64,000 nt of DNA from Mesorhizobium sp. (GTDB lineage: Bacteria > Pseudomonadota > Alphaproteobacteria > Rhizobiales > Rhizobiaceae): contig NZ_JAEULZ010000051.1 of the NCBI RefSeq assembly GCF_016793485.1, forward strand, positions 1-64,000, read 5' to 3'. Positions 7,456 through 16,502 of this stretch are shown one piece after another. The notes under the pieces were generated by a model. The model was not told the DNA's origin. It did no database searches and saw only the letters and a list, made by a program, of their open reading frames with translations. Position numbers and translations under genes: made by a program. Numbering within the stretch: position 1 is the first letter of the stretch; each line of letters opens with the position of its first letter.

Positions 7456-10400
7456 GTGGCGATCACGCACTTCACGCCCCAATTGATCAGCCGCGGCGAA
7501 GGCCGCAGTGCTGTCGCGGCGGCCGCCTATCGTCATTGCGCCCGCATGGAGAACGAGCGCGAGGGAAGGGTGGCTGACTTCTCGCGCAAGCCCGGCATGG
7601 TGCATGACGAATTCGTGTTGCCGGCCGATGCGCCGGACTGGGCGAGGGCGCTCATTGCGGAGCGCTCGGTTGCCGGCGCATCCGAAGCCTTCTGGAACAA
7701 GGTGGAGGCATTCGAGACCCGCAAGGACGCGCAGCTCGCCAAGGAGTTCATTCTGGCGCTGCCGCGCGAGCTGACCACCGAGCAGAACATCGTGATGATG
7801 CGCGAGTTCGTCGCCGAGCATGTGAGCACGCGCGGGCTGGTCGCGGATTGGGTTTATCATGACGCGCCGGGCAATCCGCACGTGCATCTGATGACGACGT
7901 TGCGCCCGCTGACGAAAGACGGGTTCGGCGGCAAGAAGGTGCCGGTCATCGGGGACGACGGACAGCCGGTCCGATCGAAATCCGGCCAGATCGTTTACAA
8001 GCTCTGGGCCGGTGACAAGGCCGACTTCCTCGCATTGCGGGAAGCCTGGTATGGTGCCCAGAACAGGCATCTCGAATTGAACGGCCATGACATTCGTGTC
8101 GATGGCCGTTCCTATGCCGAGCGCGGCATCGGCCTCGAACCGACTGCGCATATCGGGGTTGCCAGCAAAAACATTCAGCGCCAGCGGCAAGCCGAAGGGC
8201 GCGAGGTCAGGCTTGAGCGGCTCGCATTGCATGAGGAAACGCGGCGCGAGAACGCACGCCGGATAGGGCGCCGGCCGGAGATCGTTCTGGATACGATCGC
8301 ACGCGAGAAGAGCGTCTTCGACGAGCGCGATGTCGCCAAATATCTGCATCGCTATTTCGATGATCCCGGCCAGTTCGCTAATCTCATGGCGCGCGTCATG
8401 GGAAGCCCGGAAGCCGTCAGGATCGAGGTCGAGGGCGTCGATCCCGAAACCGGCGAGCGATTGCCGGAGCGTTTTGCGACGCGTGACATGATCCGTATTG
8501 AGGCTGAGATGGGGAACCAGGCCGAGCATCTTGCGACGAACGGCCGGTTCGGCGTCTCAATGAGCGCGCGCGCCGAAGTCGTTGCCGGCCAGACGCAGAT
8601 TTCCGACGAGCAGAGCATCGGCCTGGAACGCATCACCGGGGACGAGCGCCTTACCGTCATCGTGGGCCGCGCTGGCGCCGGAAAGACCACGATGATGAAG
8701 GCCGCGCGCGAAATTTGGGAGGCGTCCGGCTATCGCGTTGTCGGCGGTGCGCTGGCGGGCAAGGCGGCAGAGGGGCTGGAGAAGGAAGCGGGAATTGCCT
8801 CGCGAACGCTGGCGTCCTGGCAACTTCAATGGGAGAAGGGCCGCCTTCACCTGGACAACAGATGCGTGTTCGTCATGGACGAGGCGGGCATGGTGTCGTC
8901 GCGCCAGATGGCCGACTTCGTTTCTGCTGTTGCGCACGCCGGCGCCAAGCTCGTTCTTGTCGGCGATGCTGACCAATTGCAGCCGATCGAGGCGGGCGCC
9001 GCGTTCCGCTCACTTGCCGATCGCGTCGGCTATGCCGAGCTCGGCACGATCTACCGGCAGCGTGAACAGTGGATGCGCGATGCATCGATGGATCTTGCCC
9101 GAGGCAAGATTGGGGCGGCGATCTCCGCCTATCAGGGGCAGGGGCGCCTGGTCGGCATGGAGTTGAAGGACCAGGCGATCAGTGCGCTCATTCGCGACTG
9201 GATTGCCGACCACGACCCGAACCGGTCGAGCCTGATCCTCGCGCATCTTCGCCGCGATGTGCGGACACTGAATGAGCTGGCACGCGGCGCGCTCCTTGAG
9301 CGTGGTTTGATCGAGCAAGGCCATGCCTTCCGCACGGAAGACGGCATGCGAAACTTCGCTCCCGGCGACCAGATCGTGTTCCTGAGAAACGAGGGTTCTC
9401 TTGGCGTGAAGAACGGCATGATTGGCCGCGTCATCGAGGCCGAGAAGGGCCGCTTCGTCGCCGAGGTCGGAGACGACAAGAGAAGGGTGGAGGTCGATCA
9501 GCGGTTCTATCGCAATGTCGACCATGGCTATGCGACCACCATCCACAAGTCCCAGGGCGCCACCATCGATCGGGTGAAGGTGCTGGCGACCCTCTCGCTC
9601 GACCGGCACCTGACCTATGTGGCGATGACCCGGCATCGTCATGACGCGAAGCTTTATTACGGACGCCGCTCTTTCGAGAAGGTGGGCGGGCTCATCCAGA
9701 ACCTCTCCAAGCGCGGGGCCAAAGACATAACGCTCGATTTCGCCGGATCGAAGCTCTACAGTCGGGCGCTTTCCTATGCCAACAGCCGCGGCCTCTACGG
9801 CGCGCGCGTGGCGAAAGCCCTGGTCGAAAACCAGTTCCGTTGGATCAGGGAGCAGCGCGATCGGCTCGAGACGGCCGCCGCCAGGCTTTCAAGCTTCATC
9901 GGGCGGTTCGGCCGTGCCGCCGATCGTCAGGCAGCGGCTGCCGCGACCGCGACGGCCTCTCCCGTTTCCCGGCCCTGGGTTCGCGGCCTCGCGACCTGGA
10001 GGCAATCCATCCCGCAGCTCGTGGAGGCCAAATTGCAATCAGACGCCACACTCACCCATGCCTGGGCCCAGCTTCGCGACCGCGTTGCCCAGGTCTATGA
10101 GAAGCCCGATGGCGCTATTGATGCGATGAACCTTTCCGCAATCATGAGCGCCAATGCAGCGGAGAGGCAGGAAGCACAAAGCCGCGTGGTCGACCAGCTC
10201 GATCGCGATCCGGAGGCCTTCGGCGCGATCCGCGGCAGGACCGGCATGCTCGCCTCGTCGGCCGCGAAGGCCGAGCGGCAGCGGGCATCGAGCAACGTTC
10301 CGGCGCTCAAGGACAATCTTGCCCGCTATGTACGGCTGCGCGCCGAGATCGGAGATCTTCGCACCGTTGAATTGTCGCGCGAGCGCGACCGCAGCCGGGT

Positions 10401-10764
10401 CGACATTCCTGCGTTGTCCGGATCGGCGCAGGGCGTGCTTGACCGCATCCGCGATGCGATCGATCGCAACGACCTGCCCGCGGCCCTCGGGTTTGCGCTG
10501 GCCGACAAAATGGCGAAAGCGGAGATCGACCAGCTCAACAAGGCGCTCGATCAGCGTTTTGGCGAACGGGTCTTCCTTACCTCGAAAGAGGCCAAGGGTC
10601 CGGCCTATGACGCAGCCGCGGCACAGGTCGCCGAGGGCGACCGCTCCAAACTGGTCGCAGCCTGGCCGAGCTTCAGTGCCGCGCAGCGCGTTGCGGCCTA
10701 TGAGCGGGCGGTGAGCCAAACCCGGGCCCAGAGCCAGGTTCGCGATCAGGGCATGACGCGATGA
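7456..10764 (+). CDS. traA: Ti-type conjugative relaxase/helicase TraA
   Basis: 1102 residues from a GTG at 7456. The N-terminal MobQ-class relaxase starts AITHFTPQLISRGEGRSAVA. The likely nicking tyrosine is Y25 (AAAAYRHC), and the metal-binding histidines are in NPHVHLMTTLRPL (H142, H144). It is followed by a RecD2-like superfamily 1 helicase: Walker A GRAGAGKTT at about 404-412, Walker B VMDEAG near 474-478, and ATTIHKSQG motif near 690. The C-terminal 350 residues are helical and probably contact accessory proteins. It nicks oriT, stays attached to the 5' end and unwinds the strand for export through TraG. The stop overlaps the traF start by 4 bases (traA-traF-traB-traH operon). Confidence 0.97.
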   Translation: MAITHFTPQLISRGEGRSAVAAAAYRHCARMENEREGRVADFSRKPGMVHDEFVLPADAPDWARALIAERSVAGASEAFWNKVEAFETRKDAQLAKEFILALPRELTTEQNIVMMREFVAEHVSTRGLVADWVYHDAPGNPHVHLMTTLRPLTKDGFGGKKVPVIGDDGQPVRSKSGQIVYKLWAGDKADFLALREAWYGAQNRHLELNGHDIRVDGRSYAERGIGLEPTAHIGVASKNIQRQRQAEGREVRLERLALHEETRRENARRIGRRPEIVLDTIAREKSVFDERDVAKYLHRYFDDPGQFANLMARVMGSPEAVRIEVEGVDPETGERLPERFATRDMIRIEAEMGNQAEHLATNGRFGVSMSARAEVVAGQTQISDEQSIGLERITGDERLTVIVGRAGAGKTTMMKAAREIWEASGYRVVGGALAGKAAEGLEKEAGIASRTLASWQLQWEKGRLHLDNRCVFVMDEAGMVSSRQMADFVSAVAHAGAKLVLVGDADQLQPIEAGAAFRSLADRVGYAELGTIYRQREQWMRDASMDLARGKIGAAISAYQGQGRLVGMELKDQAISALIRDWIADHDPNRSSLILAHLRRDVRTLNELARGALLERGLIEQGHAFRTEDGMRNFAPGDQIVFLRNEGSLGVKNGMIGRVIEAEKGRFVAEVGDDKRRVEVDQRFYRNVDHGYATTIHKSQGATIDRVKVLATLSLDRHLTYVAMTRHRHDAKLYYGRRSFEKVGGLIQNLSKRGAKDITLDFAGSKLYSRALSYANSRGLYGARVAKALVENQFRWIREQRDRLETAAARLSSFIGRFGRAADRQAAAAATATASPVSRPWVRGLATWRQSIPQLVEAKLQSDATLTHAWAQLRDRVAQVYEKPDGAIDAMNLSAIMSANAAERQEAQSRVVDQLDRDPEAFGAIRGRTGMLASSAAKAERQRASSNVPALKDNLARYVRLRAEIGDLRTVELSRERDRSRVDIPALSGSAQGVLDRIRDAIDRNDLPAALGFALADKMAKAEIDQLNKALDQRFGERVFLTSKEAKGPAYDAAAAQVAEGDRSKLVAAWPSFSAAQRVAAYERAVSQTRAQSQVRDQGMTR

Positions 10765-11294
10765 CGAGGCAGGGCAGGGCGCTCGCGATCATCGGCGCCG
10801 TCGCCGTCTTCCTAGGTTCGATGGCGGCAGCCTTCGCATGGGGCGGCTATCGGGTGAACTTCACACCCTCCTATCCGTTGGGCATTTGGCAGATAGAAAC
10901 GCTGGACCGCCCGGTTGCGGTCGGCGACCGTGTGTTTATCTGCCCGCCTTCCGGTCCCGCCGTCGATCTTGCCCGCGCGCGCTTCTATCTGCCCAGAGGT
11001 CTTTGCCCGGCTGGTACAGCGCCGCTCATCAAGACCGTCGTCGCATTGGCCGGACAGTCCATCCGCGTCGCGAACCAGGTCATCATAGATGACGTGCCCT
11101 TGGCAGCTTCGATCGTTTACGCCCAGGACGCCGAGGGGCGGCCGATGACGCCCTGGTCGGGCGGCATCGTGCCCGTGGGCGAGGTGTTTCTTCATTCCGA
11201 TTTCGTTGGTTCCTATGATTCAAGATATTTTGGGCCGCTCCCGACCGACGGCATCCTCGGCCTCGCACGGGAAATCCTTACCTTCACGCCCTAG
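10761..11294 (+). CDS. traF: TraF, S26-family signal-peptidase-like pilin maturation protease
   Basis: 177 residues with an N-terminal membrane anchor (about 7-28). The catalytic Ser/Lys pair of the S26 family is visible as S37 in PSYPLGIW and K91 in LIKTVVALAG. A later VFLHSDFVGSYDSRYFGPLP matches the conserved C-terminal box of TraF. In RP4 and Ti systems TraF cuts and cyclises the TrbC pilin in the periplasm. The ATG overlaps the traA stop, and the end overlaps traB. Confidence 0.95.
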   Translation: MTRQGRALAIIGAVAVFLGSMAAAFAWGGYRVNFTPSYPLGIWQIETLDRPVAVGDRVFICPPSGPAVDLARARFYLPRGLCPAGTAPLIKTVVALAGQSIRVANQVIIDDVPLAASIVYAQDAEGRPMTPWSGGIVPVGEVFLHSDFVGSYDSRYFGPLPTDGILGLAREILTFTP

Positions 11295-12438
11295 GGTTCT
11301 GCAGGCCATTCTGTTCGTCGGCGGTGGTGCTGTCACCGGTGCGATCGGGTGGAGTGGGCATCCGCTCGCCTTCGCCCTGGGCATCGCCTTCCCGGCGCTT
11401 TGGGCCTTCGCCCCGTCGCGTACCGTTGCTGCCTTGGTCGCGCTGGCGCATTTTCTCGGCGCATCGCGCGGCCTGCCGGTCGGCGCGTCGATCTTTTTCG
11501 GCGCGCAGTTCGCCATCGGGTTGGGTCTATGGCTTGCCGCCTCGCTCATGTTCGTCGCTGTCCACACTGCGCTCTGGACGTCGCGCGGCGGCTGGCGTCG
11601 GCCCGTTCGCTACGCGATCGCGGCTGTTCTTATGAGCGTGCCGCCCTTCGGCATCGTCGGCTGGGCGCATCCGATCACCGCGGCCGGAGTTCTTTTCCCG
11701 GGCTGGGCCTGGTTCGGCCTTGCCGCGACCGCCTTCCTATTGATCGCGATGACGACCCGCGTATGGCCGATTGCGGCCGGCGTTGCGGCGGTCGCCTTCG
11801 CCTGGTCCGCCTCGAGCTGGACGCCGCCGGTCGAGCCGGAAGGCTGGCGGGGCATCGACACCAGGTTCAAGTTCGAAGCATCGGGCCAGTATGCCGACTA
11901 TCATCAGCAGGTCTCGACCATACGGCTGGTCGAGACTGCAGCCGGCGACGGCGCGCGTGTCGCGATCCTGCCGGAAAGCGCCATGGGCTTGTGGAGCGCC
12001 ACCACCGAGCGGCTCTGGGCCCGCGAGCTTTCCGGCCTCGACATCATGGTCAATGGCGGTGCGGCGATCATTGATCCTGTCGGCTATGACAATGTGATGA
12101 TCGGGGTTTCGAGGAAGGGCGCAGAGGTCCTTTACCGCGAGCGCATGCCGGTCCCGGTCTCCATGTGGCAACCCTGGACGACCGGCGGGGCGCATGCTCG
12201 CTTCTTCGCCAATCCAGTCTTCGAGTTCGCTGGGCTTAAGGTTGCGCCGCTCATCTGCTACGAGCAGCTGATCATCTGGCCCGTCATCCAGTCGATGTTG
12301 CATGCACCGGACGTGATTGTCGCGACCGGCAACGCCTGGTGGACGGGCAACACCAACATCGTCGCCATCCAGCGGTCGAGCGCGCAGGCCTGGGCCTCGC
12401 TGTTCGGTCTGCCGCTGGTGATGGCGTTCAACGAATAG
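11215..12438 (+). CDS. traB: TraB, membrane nitrilase-fold conjugal transfer protein
   Basis: About 407 residues. Roughly six hydrophobic segments occupy the first 190 residues, followed by a carbon-nitrogen hydrolase domain related to apolipoprotein N-acyltransferase. Visible motifs are ILPESAMG (candidate Glu), ERMPVPVSMW and LICYEQLI (candidate Cys). TraB is a standard member of the traF-traB-traH group on rhizobial plasmids and raises transfer efficiency; its substrate is unknown. The start is uncertain: ATGs at 11206 and 11215 both lie inside traF, and a start nearer to 11290 would remove the overlap and give the family's usual length of about 385. Confidence 0.9.
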   Translation: MIQDILGRSRPTASSASHGKSLPSRPRVLQAILFVGGGAVTGAIGWSGHPLAFALGIAFPALWAFAPSRTVAALVALAHFLGASRGLPVGASIFFGAQFAIGLGLWLAASLMFVAVHTALWTSRGGWRRPVRYAIAAVLMSVPPFGIVGWAHPITAAGVLFPGWAWFGLAATAFLLIAMTTRVWPIAAGVAAVAFAWSASSWTPPVEPEGWRGIDTRFKFEASGQYADYHQQVSTIRLVETAAGDGARVAILPESAMGLWSATTERLWARELSGLDIMVNGGAAIIDPVGYDNVMIGVSRKGAEVLYRERMPVPVSMWQPWTTGGAHARFFANPVFEFAGLKVAPLICYEQLIIWPVIQSMLHAPDVIVATGNAWWTGNTNIVAIQRSSAQAWASLFGLPLVMAFNE

Positions 12439-12449
12439 GAGATGGAGTC

Positions 12450-13070
12450 ATGATCGATGACGAACTGATTCAGCAATGCGCCGATCCCAGCCTCAAGGTC
12501 GAGATCGTCCAAAAGTTCATCGAGGAAGTCGGCGGCGCCGACCATCTGACCGTCACCGTCAGGGCAGGGGAGCGCATCATCCTCGTACCGAAACCGTCGA
12601 CCGAGGACGAGGCGATGCAGCTCATTCAGCAGAATTTGGGTCAGTCGATCGTCAGGGTTGGAGTGACACAGTATCCGGCGGGACTCGGAATTCAGGACGC
12701 GTCCGAGCTCAACCCCGACCTCCTCGATTCCTGCAAGAATATCAGCATGGGCACCGCGCTTTTTGCCAAGGTCTATCGCATCGTCACCAACTGGTACGGT
12801 GCGCCCGCCCAGGAGGCTCTTGAGGACGCGATACTCGCCTACAAATCGGGTTGGTTCGAAGGGAAACAAGTCTTTTATGAGCCCGATCCCGGCGAACCCG
12901 GGCTCGCCACGCATCCGGTGGCTGGACGGGACAGCAAAGAAGCGGAGCAGGGCGCCCAGGCTGCCGGCGGCGGCAATGGGCAATCGGCACAGCCGTTTTC
13001 GGAAGAAGATCCGAACAAGGCTGGCATCCGCATCGACTTGTCGGGTATCAAGGAGAACAGCAGGGAGTAA
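12450..13070 (+). CDS. traH: Conjugal transfer protein TraH
   Basis: 206 residues, MIDDELIQQCADPSLKVEIV onward, the conserved TraH of Ti-type systems. It is soluble, with a conserved N-terminal domain to about residue 155 and a low-complexity Gly/Gln linker (about 165-185) before an acidic C-terminal segment. It is preceded by GGAGATGGAGTC. It closes the rightward traA-traF-traB-traH operon, and cargo begins directly after its stop. Its molecular role is not known. Confidence 0.9.
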   Translation: MIDDELIQQCADPSLKVEIVQKFIEEVGGADHLTVTVRAGERIILVPKPSTEDEAMQLIQQNLGQSIVRVGVTQYPAGLGIQDASELNPDLLDSCKNISMGTALFAKVYRIVTNWYGAPAQEALEDAILAYKSGWFEGKQVFYEPDPGEPGLATHPVAGRDSKEAEQGAQAAGGGNGQSAQPFSEEDPNKAGIRIDLSGIKENSRE

Positions 13071-13107
13071 TGGACAGCCATGTCATCGCACCGCCATTGA
13101 CTGTCCA
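13071..13107. repeat. Inverted repeat directly after traH
   Basis: TGGACAG (13071-13077) and CTGTCCA (13101-13107) are perfect complements 23 bases apart. The left arm abuts the traH stop. It may be a weak terminator, a protein-binding site or an insertion boundary; there is no T run. Confidence 0.4.
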
Positions 13108-13464
13108 GCTGCCTGATGGCAACAAATTGGCGCGGCGGACCTTCGGGCGAGCATTGCGGGTCGGCATCTCGGGTAATGGTCCTTCGGGAGGGCCGGCTTA
13201 TCCTGATCTTTGAGGCCCGGCCGTGCCCTTCGTCTGCGGCGCCACCAGCTGTCCACCGACGCCGAAGCCCTGGTGTGGGTAGTTCCCGATCGGTTCAGGA
13301 CTCGGCCGGCGAAGTAGTGCTCAGGCGCGGGACGTCACTGGTGCCGGCGGCGGGTGCGCGAGCAACCACAGGATCGCCAGGGCGCACTTCCGGCGCTGTG
13401 ACGTCGCCTGCGTAAAAACTCCGCGGCAATCGCGCAACAGAAACCCGCCTCGTTCGTCGCGATG

Positions 13465-13492
13465 GACGTTGTAGCGCTTCGTCGCCGCCTTG
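13465..13492 (-). repeat. 28-bp fragment matching the bufC gene
   Basis: Positions 13465-13492 match 39911-39938 in 27 of 28 bases. On the minus strand both encode KAATKRYNV, the start of the conserved domain of BufC-type proteins. Homology stops abruptly on both sides here, so this is debris of a second bufC-like gene. The fragment abuts the nrsF fragment that follows. Confidence 0.6.
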
Positions 13493-13540
13493 CTCATCAA
13501 GACTCTTGCTAGAGATAGGCGGCAATGGCCGCCTGACCCT
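13493..13540 (+). pseudogene. Fragment of an nrsF (DUF1109) gene
   Basis: The 48 bases read LIKTLARDRRQWPPDP, against LIEMLAGDKRQWPPDP at the start of the intact nrsF (41540-41587); 38 of 48 bases agree. After the Pro codon the frame enters unrelated sequence. It is directly joined to the bufC-like fragment on its left, which makes this a mosaic of genes that stand together elsewhere in the window. Confidence 0.6.
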
Positions 13541-13589
13541 ATGCCCATGGCCGCGACGTTGTCGTAGAGCTTGCTGTCGTCAACGTCAG

Positions 13590-13795
13590 CTTTTTGGGTG
13601 GTGGCAACATCCGGATCATCAGCTCGGGATCGATCGAGGGCGCCCCGTGTCGTGTGATAGGGCCTCAGACGCTACCGGATGCCACCAAGATCGACGAACC
13701 GGTCGATCGAGCGCAACAAGTGATCCGCCGGCACGTGGTCCTCGATGCTGATCCAGTGCCTCCTGCATCACCGCTCGCTCGCCCATCATCAGAAA
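13590..13795 (-). pseudogene. Broken transposase N-terminus (IS1182/IS4-like)
   Basis: On the minus strand MMGERAVMQEAL is followed, after a frame change, by WISIEDHVPADHLLRSIDR, FVDLGGIR, an in-frame TAG, then PSIDPELMIRML. This order is the conserved N-terminus of a large transposase family (EDHVPADHLLR...GRPSIDPELLIRML). It is inactivated by at least one frameshift and one stop, and the remainder is missing. It indicates past transposition at the traH-cargo border. Confidence 0.7.
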
Positions 13796-14032
13796 ATCTC
13801 CCTACAACGAGACCACCGAATCAGGCATCCGCCGAAAGGGGATTGGCATCAGAGCAAGCCTTGGCCGCCGCTGCAATAGGAGGCGGCAAACAGGGGCAAA
13901 CAGGCCAGATCTCAGGCGCGTCTGCCAGAACTGGCGGCTGCAATGCTTCCTAGGCACCGGCTTGAACGCCAACGTCTTTGGGCCATCCTTCGTGACGCCG
14001 CACTCGGGGGCGCTCGAAACGAGAAAGCTGCC
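13796..14032. other. Debris between transposase remnant and glycoamylase gene
   Basis: I recognise no gene here. Together with 13108-13464, which is also featureless, it forms the scar region at the left cargo border. Confidence 0.4.
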
Positions 14033-15337
14033 TCAGGTCAGCCAAGCGCCGTTGAACCCGGCGCGGCGCAACCCGGCCACAACGTAGGGGCAACCGCGCA
14101 TCAATCGCCACAGCAGGCCGCTGTGATGGTTCTCGATCATCAGGATGATAGGGCCTTGGTTAAGTCCAAAGTGCCATGGCGACACCCACCAGCCATAGGG
14201 ATTGCCGGGCTCGCCCGGGTGGGTGGGATTGAAGGCCGCCTTGAAGCCGTACCTGTTGAAGGCCTTCAATTTGGCCTGGTGGATGCAGAAGCCGATCGCC
14301 TGCAGGACGATTTCGGGAGCAAATGGCAAGGATGCGACGACTGCCCAAGGCGCCAGCGTGCCGTCGTCTGGACCGTAGGGTACGCCGCGTCCGATATAGT
14401 CGTCGAATGCTCGCCGGATGCCGTTCAGTTCAAACGTGGCAGGGCCAGGTCCCTCGCTTGCGGTAATGCCCCAGCAATCCTCGCCGTAACCCGCAAACTT
14501 GTATGGATTTTCTATCGCGTAGCATTGTTGCACATGGGTTGCCCGGCGACTGTTCTCGAAATAGTCGATGCCTTTCTCGCGCATGAAGGCATCTTGGATC
14601 CCGCGAAAGTCGATCCAGACATGCGAAAGCTGGTGCGTGAACAATGGGCCGGCGTACAGATACTCATAGCCGTAGCAACTCTCCCATCGATAGCTGGATG
14701 TCCAAGCGCCATAGCTGCCTTCCGGCAGCGGGTGGGTGGGGGAGCCAAGACCCAGGATGTAGAGCAGCAGAGCCTCGTCATAGCCTCGCCATCGGCACTC
14801 GAGGAAGCCGCTCTCCGGTTTCCAGCCGTGCGTCACCGTCGCGCCCTGGTTCTGCGCCCACTGCCAGTCAGCCCGGCGATAGAGTGCGTCAGCGAGCGTC
14901 CGAATTTCGCCTTCATCGACCACGTCCGCATCGAAGTACGCCGCTGCCGCCAAGGCGCCCGCCAACAGGAAAGCGCTATCGACCGTCGACAGCTCGCATT
15001 GCCAGGCGCGCCGGCCGGTCTGCATGTCGAGAAAATGATAGTAGAAGCCGCGGTGCCCGGTGGCGTCGGGCTCCGGTCCGTGGGGACTTGTCCAAAAGAA
15101 GCGCAGCGTGGCCAAAGTCCGCGCCGCCGCGGCCTCCCGCGTCATAAACCCGCGCTCGACGGCAACGGGATAACAGGTCAGAGCCAGACCAGTCGCAGCA
15201 ATGCTGGCGGGCCAATTCGCGGCCGTCTTATCGAGGATCAGGCCGTTCTCCGGGTTCACCTCTTTGAGAAAGTAGTCGAAGCTGTCGTGCTGCAACTCAA
15301 GAAGCTCTGCCGTACTAGCGCGCCGCCGCGTTTTCAT
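14033..15337 (-). CDS. Glycoamylase-like protein (GH144-type, DUF/COG5368)
   Basis: 434 residues with no signal peptide. Conserved blocks are LQHDSFDYFLKEVNPENGL at the N-terminus, then HRGFYYHFLDMQTGRRAW, SGFLECRWRGYDEALLLYIL, PLFTHQLSHVWIDFRGIQDAF, YGEDCWGITASEGPG and IGRGVPYGPDDGTLAPWA. They match the glycoamylase-like domain (PF10091); characterised relatives cut beta-1,2-glucans. It may act on cyclic beta-glucans, but the substrate is inferred from family only. A fragment of a paralogue lies at about 38580-38745. It stands alone, with the membrane protein gene at 15540 reading toward it in the same direction. Confidence 0.85.
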   Translation of the reverse strand: MKTRRRASTAELLELQHDSFDYFLKEVNPENGLILDKTAANWPASIAATGLALTCYPVAVERGFMTREAAAARTLATLRFFWTSPHGPEPDATGHRGFYYHFLDMQTGRRAWQCELSTVDSAFLLAGALAAAAYFDADVVDEGEIRTLADALYRRADWQWAQNQGATVTHGWKPESGFLECRWRGYDEALLLYILGLGSPTHPLPEGSYGAWTSSYRWESCYGYEYLYAGPLFTHQLSHVWIDFRGIQDAFMREKGIDYFENSRRATHVQQCYAIENPYKFAGYGEDCWGITASEGPGPATFELNGIRRAFDDYIGRGVPYGPDDGTLAPWAVVASLPFAPEIVLQAIGFCIHQAKLKAFNRYGFKAAFNPTHPGEPGNPYGWWVSPWHFGLNQGPIILMIENHHSGLLWRLMRGCPYVVAGLRRAGFNGAWLT

Positions 15338-15539
15338 GGCGTTGTCCGCTGTCCTGAGGCTTGGAAATACAAAGCGCCTAACGTCTCTTGCTGTTTAGTG
15401 ACTTCTCCGCTTCAGCGATTGGCTGAATGCCGGAGCACCCTTCTCCCTGTGCTCTCAGCCTTGTGTTCCAAAACCGTGAGCCCGAACCTCCGGGCCTCCC
15501 GACGCGTGGCCGGCGGCCCTTGTCCTGCCGTGGCCACAG

Positions 15540-16064
15540 CTACTCCGTCGGAGCTTCCAGCCCGCTTCTCTGATGCGACCTCCATAGATAGTAACCGAGG
15601 ACCGAACCGAAGAAGAAGGTGTGCCCGATGAACTGCACGAGCGGGCTTGATTCCAAGAACCAGGGGAATGCGAGCGGCGCGATCACATAGAAGTTGATAA
15701 GCCAGAGGGCGAAGGCAAAGACGCTGGCTGCCGCGATGAAAGCCGTTGACCCTCGCAGCACTGTCGCAATCTCCCCGAAGATGACCCCGTAAATGACCGA
15801 GAGGATCATGTGGACAATTACGCCGGCAACGCCTGCGCTCACGAGAGAATAGCCGGGATCGAGGGCGCCCGGTCCGAGTACGATGGCCCCGATCATACGC
15901 AAAGGCATGAAGAACGCTTCCGCTCCCATCATGAACGCGCTCGCCATCATCTCGAACGCCGCAAATACAATGCCTGCGACAATGCCGGCAATGGCGCCCT
16001 GCGTAAGGCCCCATTTCATGTCGCGCGGTGTTAGTGGAGTGTGGATATACTCACGATAGGGCAT
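15540..16064 (-). CDS. Four-helix membrane protein, unknown function
   Basis: 174 residues from the ATG at 16064 (MPYREYIHTPLTPRDMKWGL). Four hydrophobic segments are visible: about 25-45 (IAGIVAGIVFAAFEMMASAF), 50-65, 75-100 and 105-130, then a C-terminal pair ending SVLGYYLWRSHQRS. No cofactor or transport motif is seen. A longer in-frame start at 16106 exists, but residues 1-14 from it look unstructured. I do not recognise the family. Confidence 0.7.
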   Translation of the reverse strand: MPYREYIHTPLTPRDMKWGLTQGAIAGIVAGIVFAAFEMMASAFMMGAEAFFMPLRMIGAIVLGPGALDPGYSLVSAGVAGVIVHMILSVIYGVIFGEIATVLRGSTAFIAAASVFAFALWLINFYVIAPLAFPWFLESSPLVQFIGHTFFFGSVLGYYLWRSHQRSGLEAPTE

Positions 16065-16502
16065 GTCACTCCCCGTGCTTGAGTGCGATCTTTCGACGAC
16101 GGCCAACGCGGGAGCCAGCGAGCTGTTCCGGGGTTCACGGCGATTTGAAGCGGTCAGCCGTTCCTCCGAGCCTGGGTGACCCTACATCCTGGGCTTGTGG
16201 AGCCAATTTGCTTGCCCTGAATCACCATCCGATCACAGCCTGGGCCCGCTTACGGGCAAGGCCGGAAACGATCTATGTGAGCAAAGGCCGAACCGTTCTC
16301 GCGACCAGATGCGACGGCTGTTCGACGACAGTCCCGAATGTAGTCGCGTTCCTGCTGCTGCCCGAGGCCCAACGGGTCACTCACGCCATCCGCGAAGGGG
16401 GTGATGGCGTGATGGCCGACGGGAAAGTTTGTTACACGAGGTCTGTGTGGTCGCCGGGGCGGCGAAGTTGCCCAAACGACAGCGCAACCGAAGCCGCACA
16501 GG
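16065..16502. other. Intergenic, about 440 bp, no clear gene
   Basis: A plus-strand frame across 16275-16440 encodes a CxxC-bearing stretch (ATRCDGCSTTVPNV) and looks protein-like for about 50 codons. It has no convincing start, and its ends look random. It may be a gene remnant. Confidence 0.35.

Noticed and set aside
6946-8529. Long minus-strand frame running from traC through the start of traA
   Set aside because: Only its last 82 codons (traC) are meaningful. The rest is the mirror of the conserved relaxase coding sequence and crosses oriT.
13943-15631. 562-codon plus-strand frame
   Set aside because: It is the mirror of the glycoamylase-like gene, whose conserved blocks are all on the minus strand.
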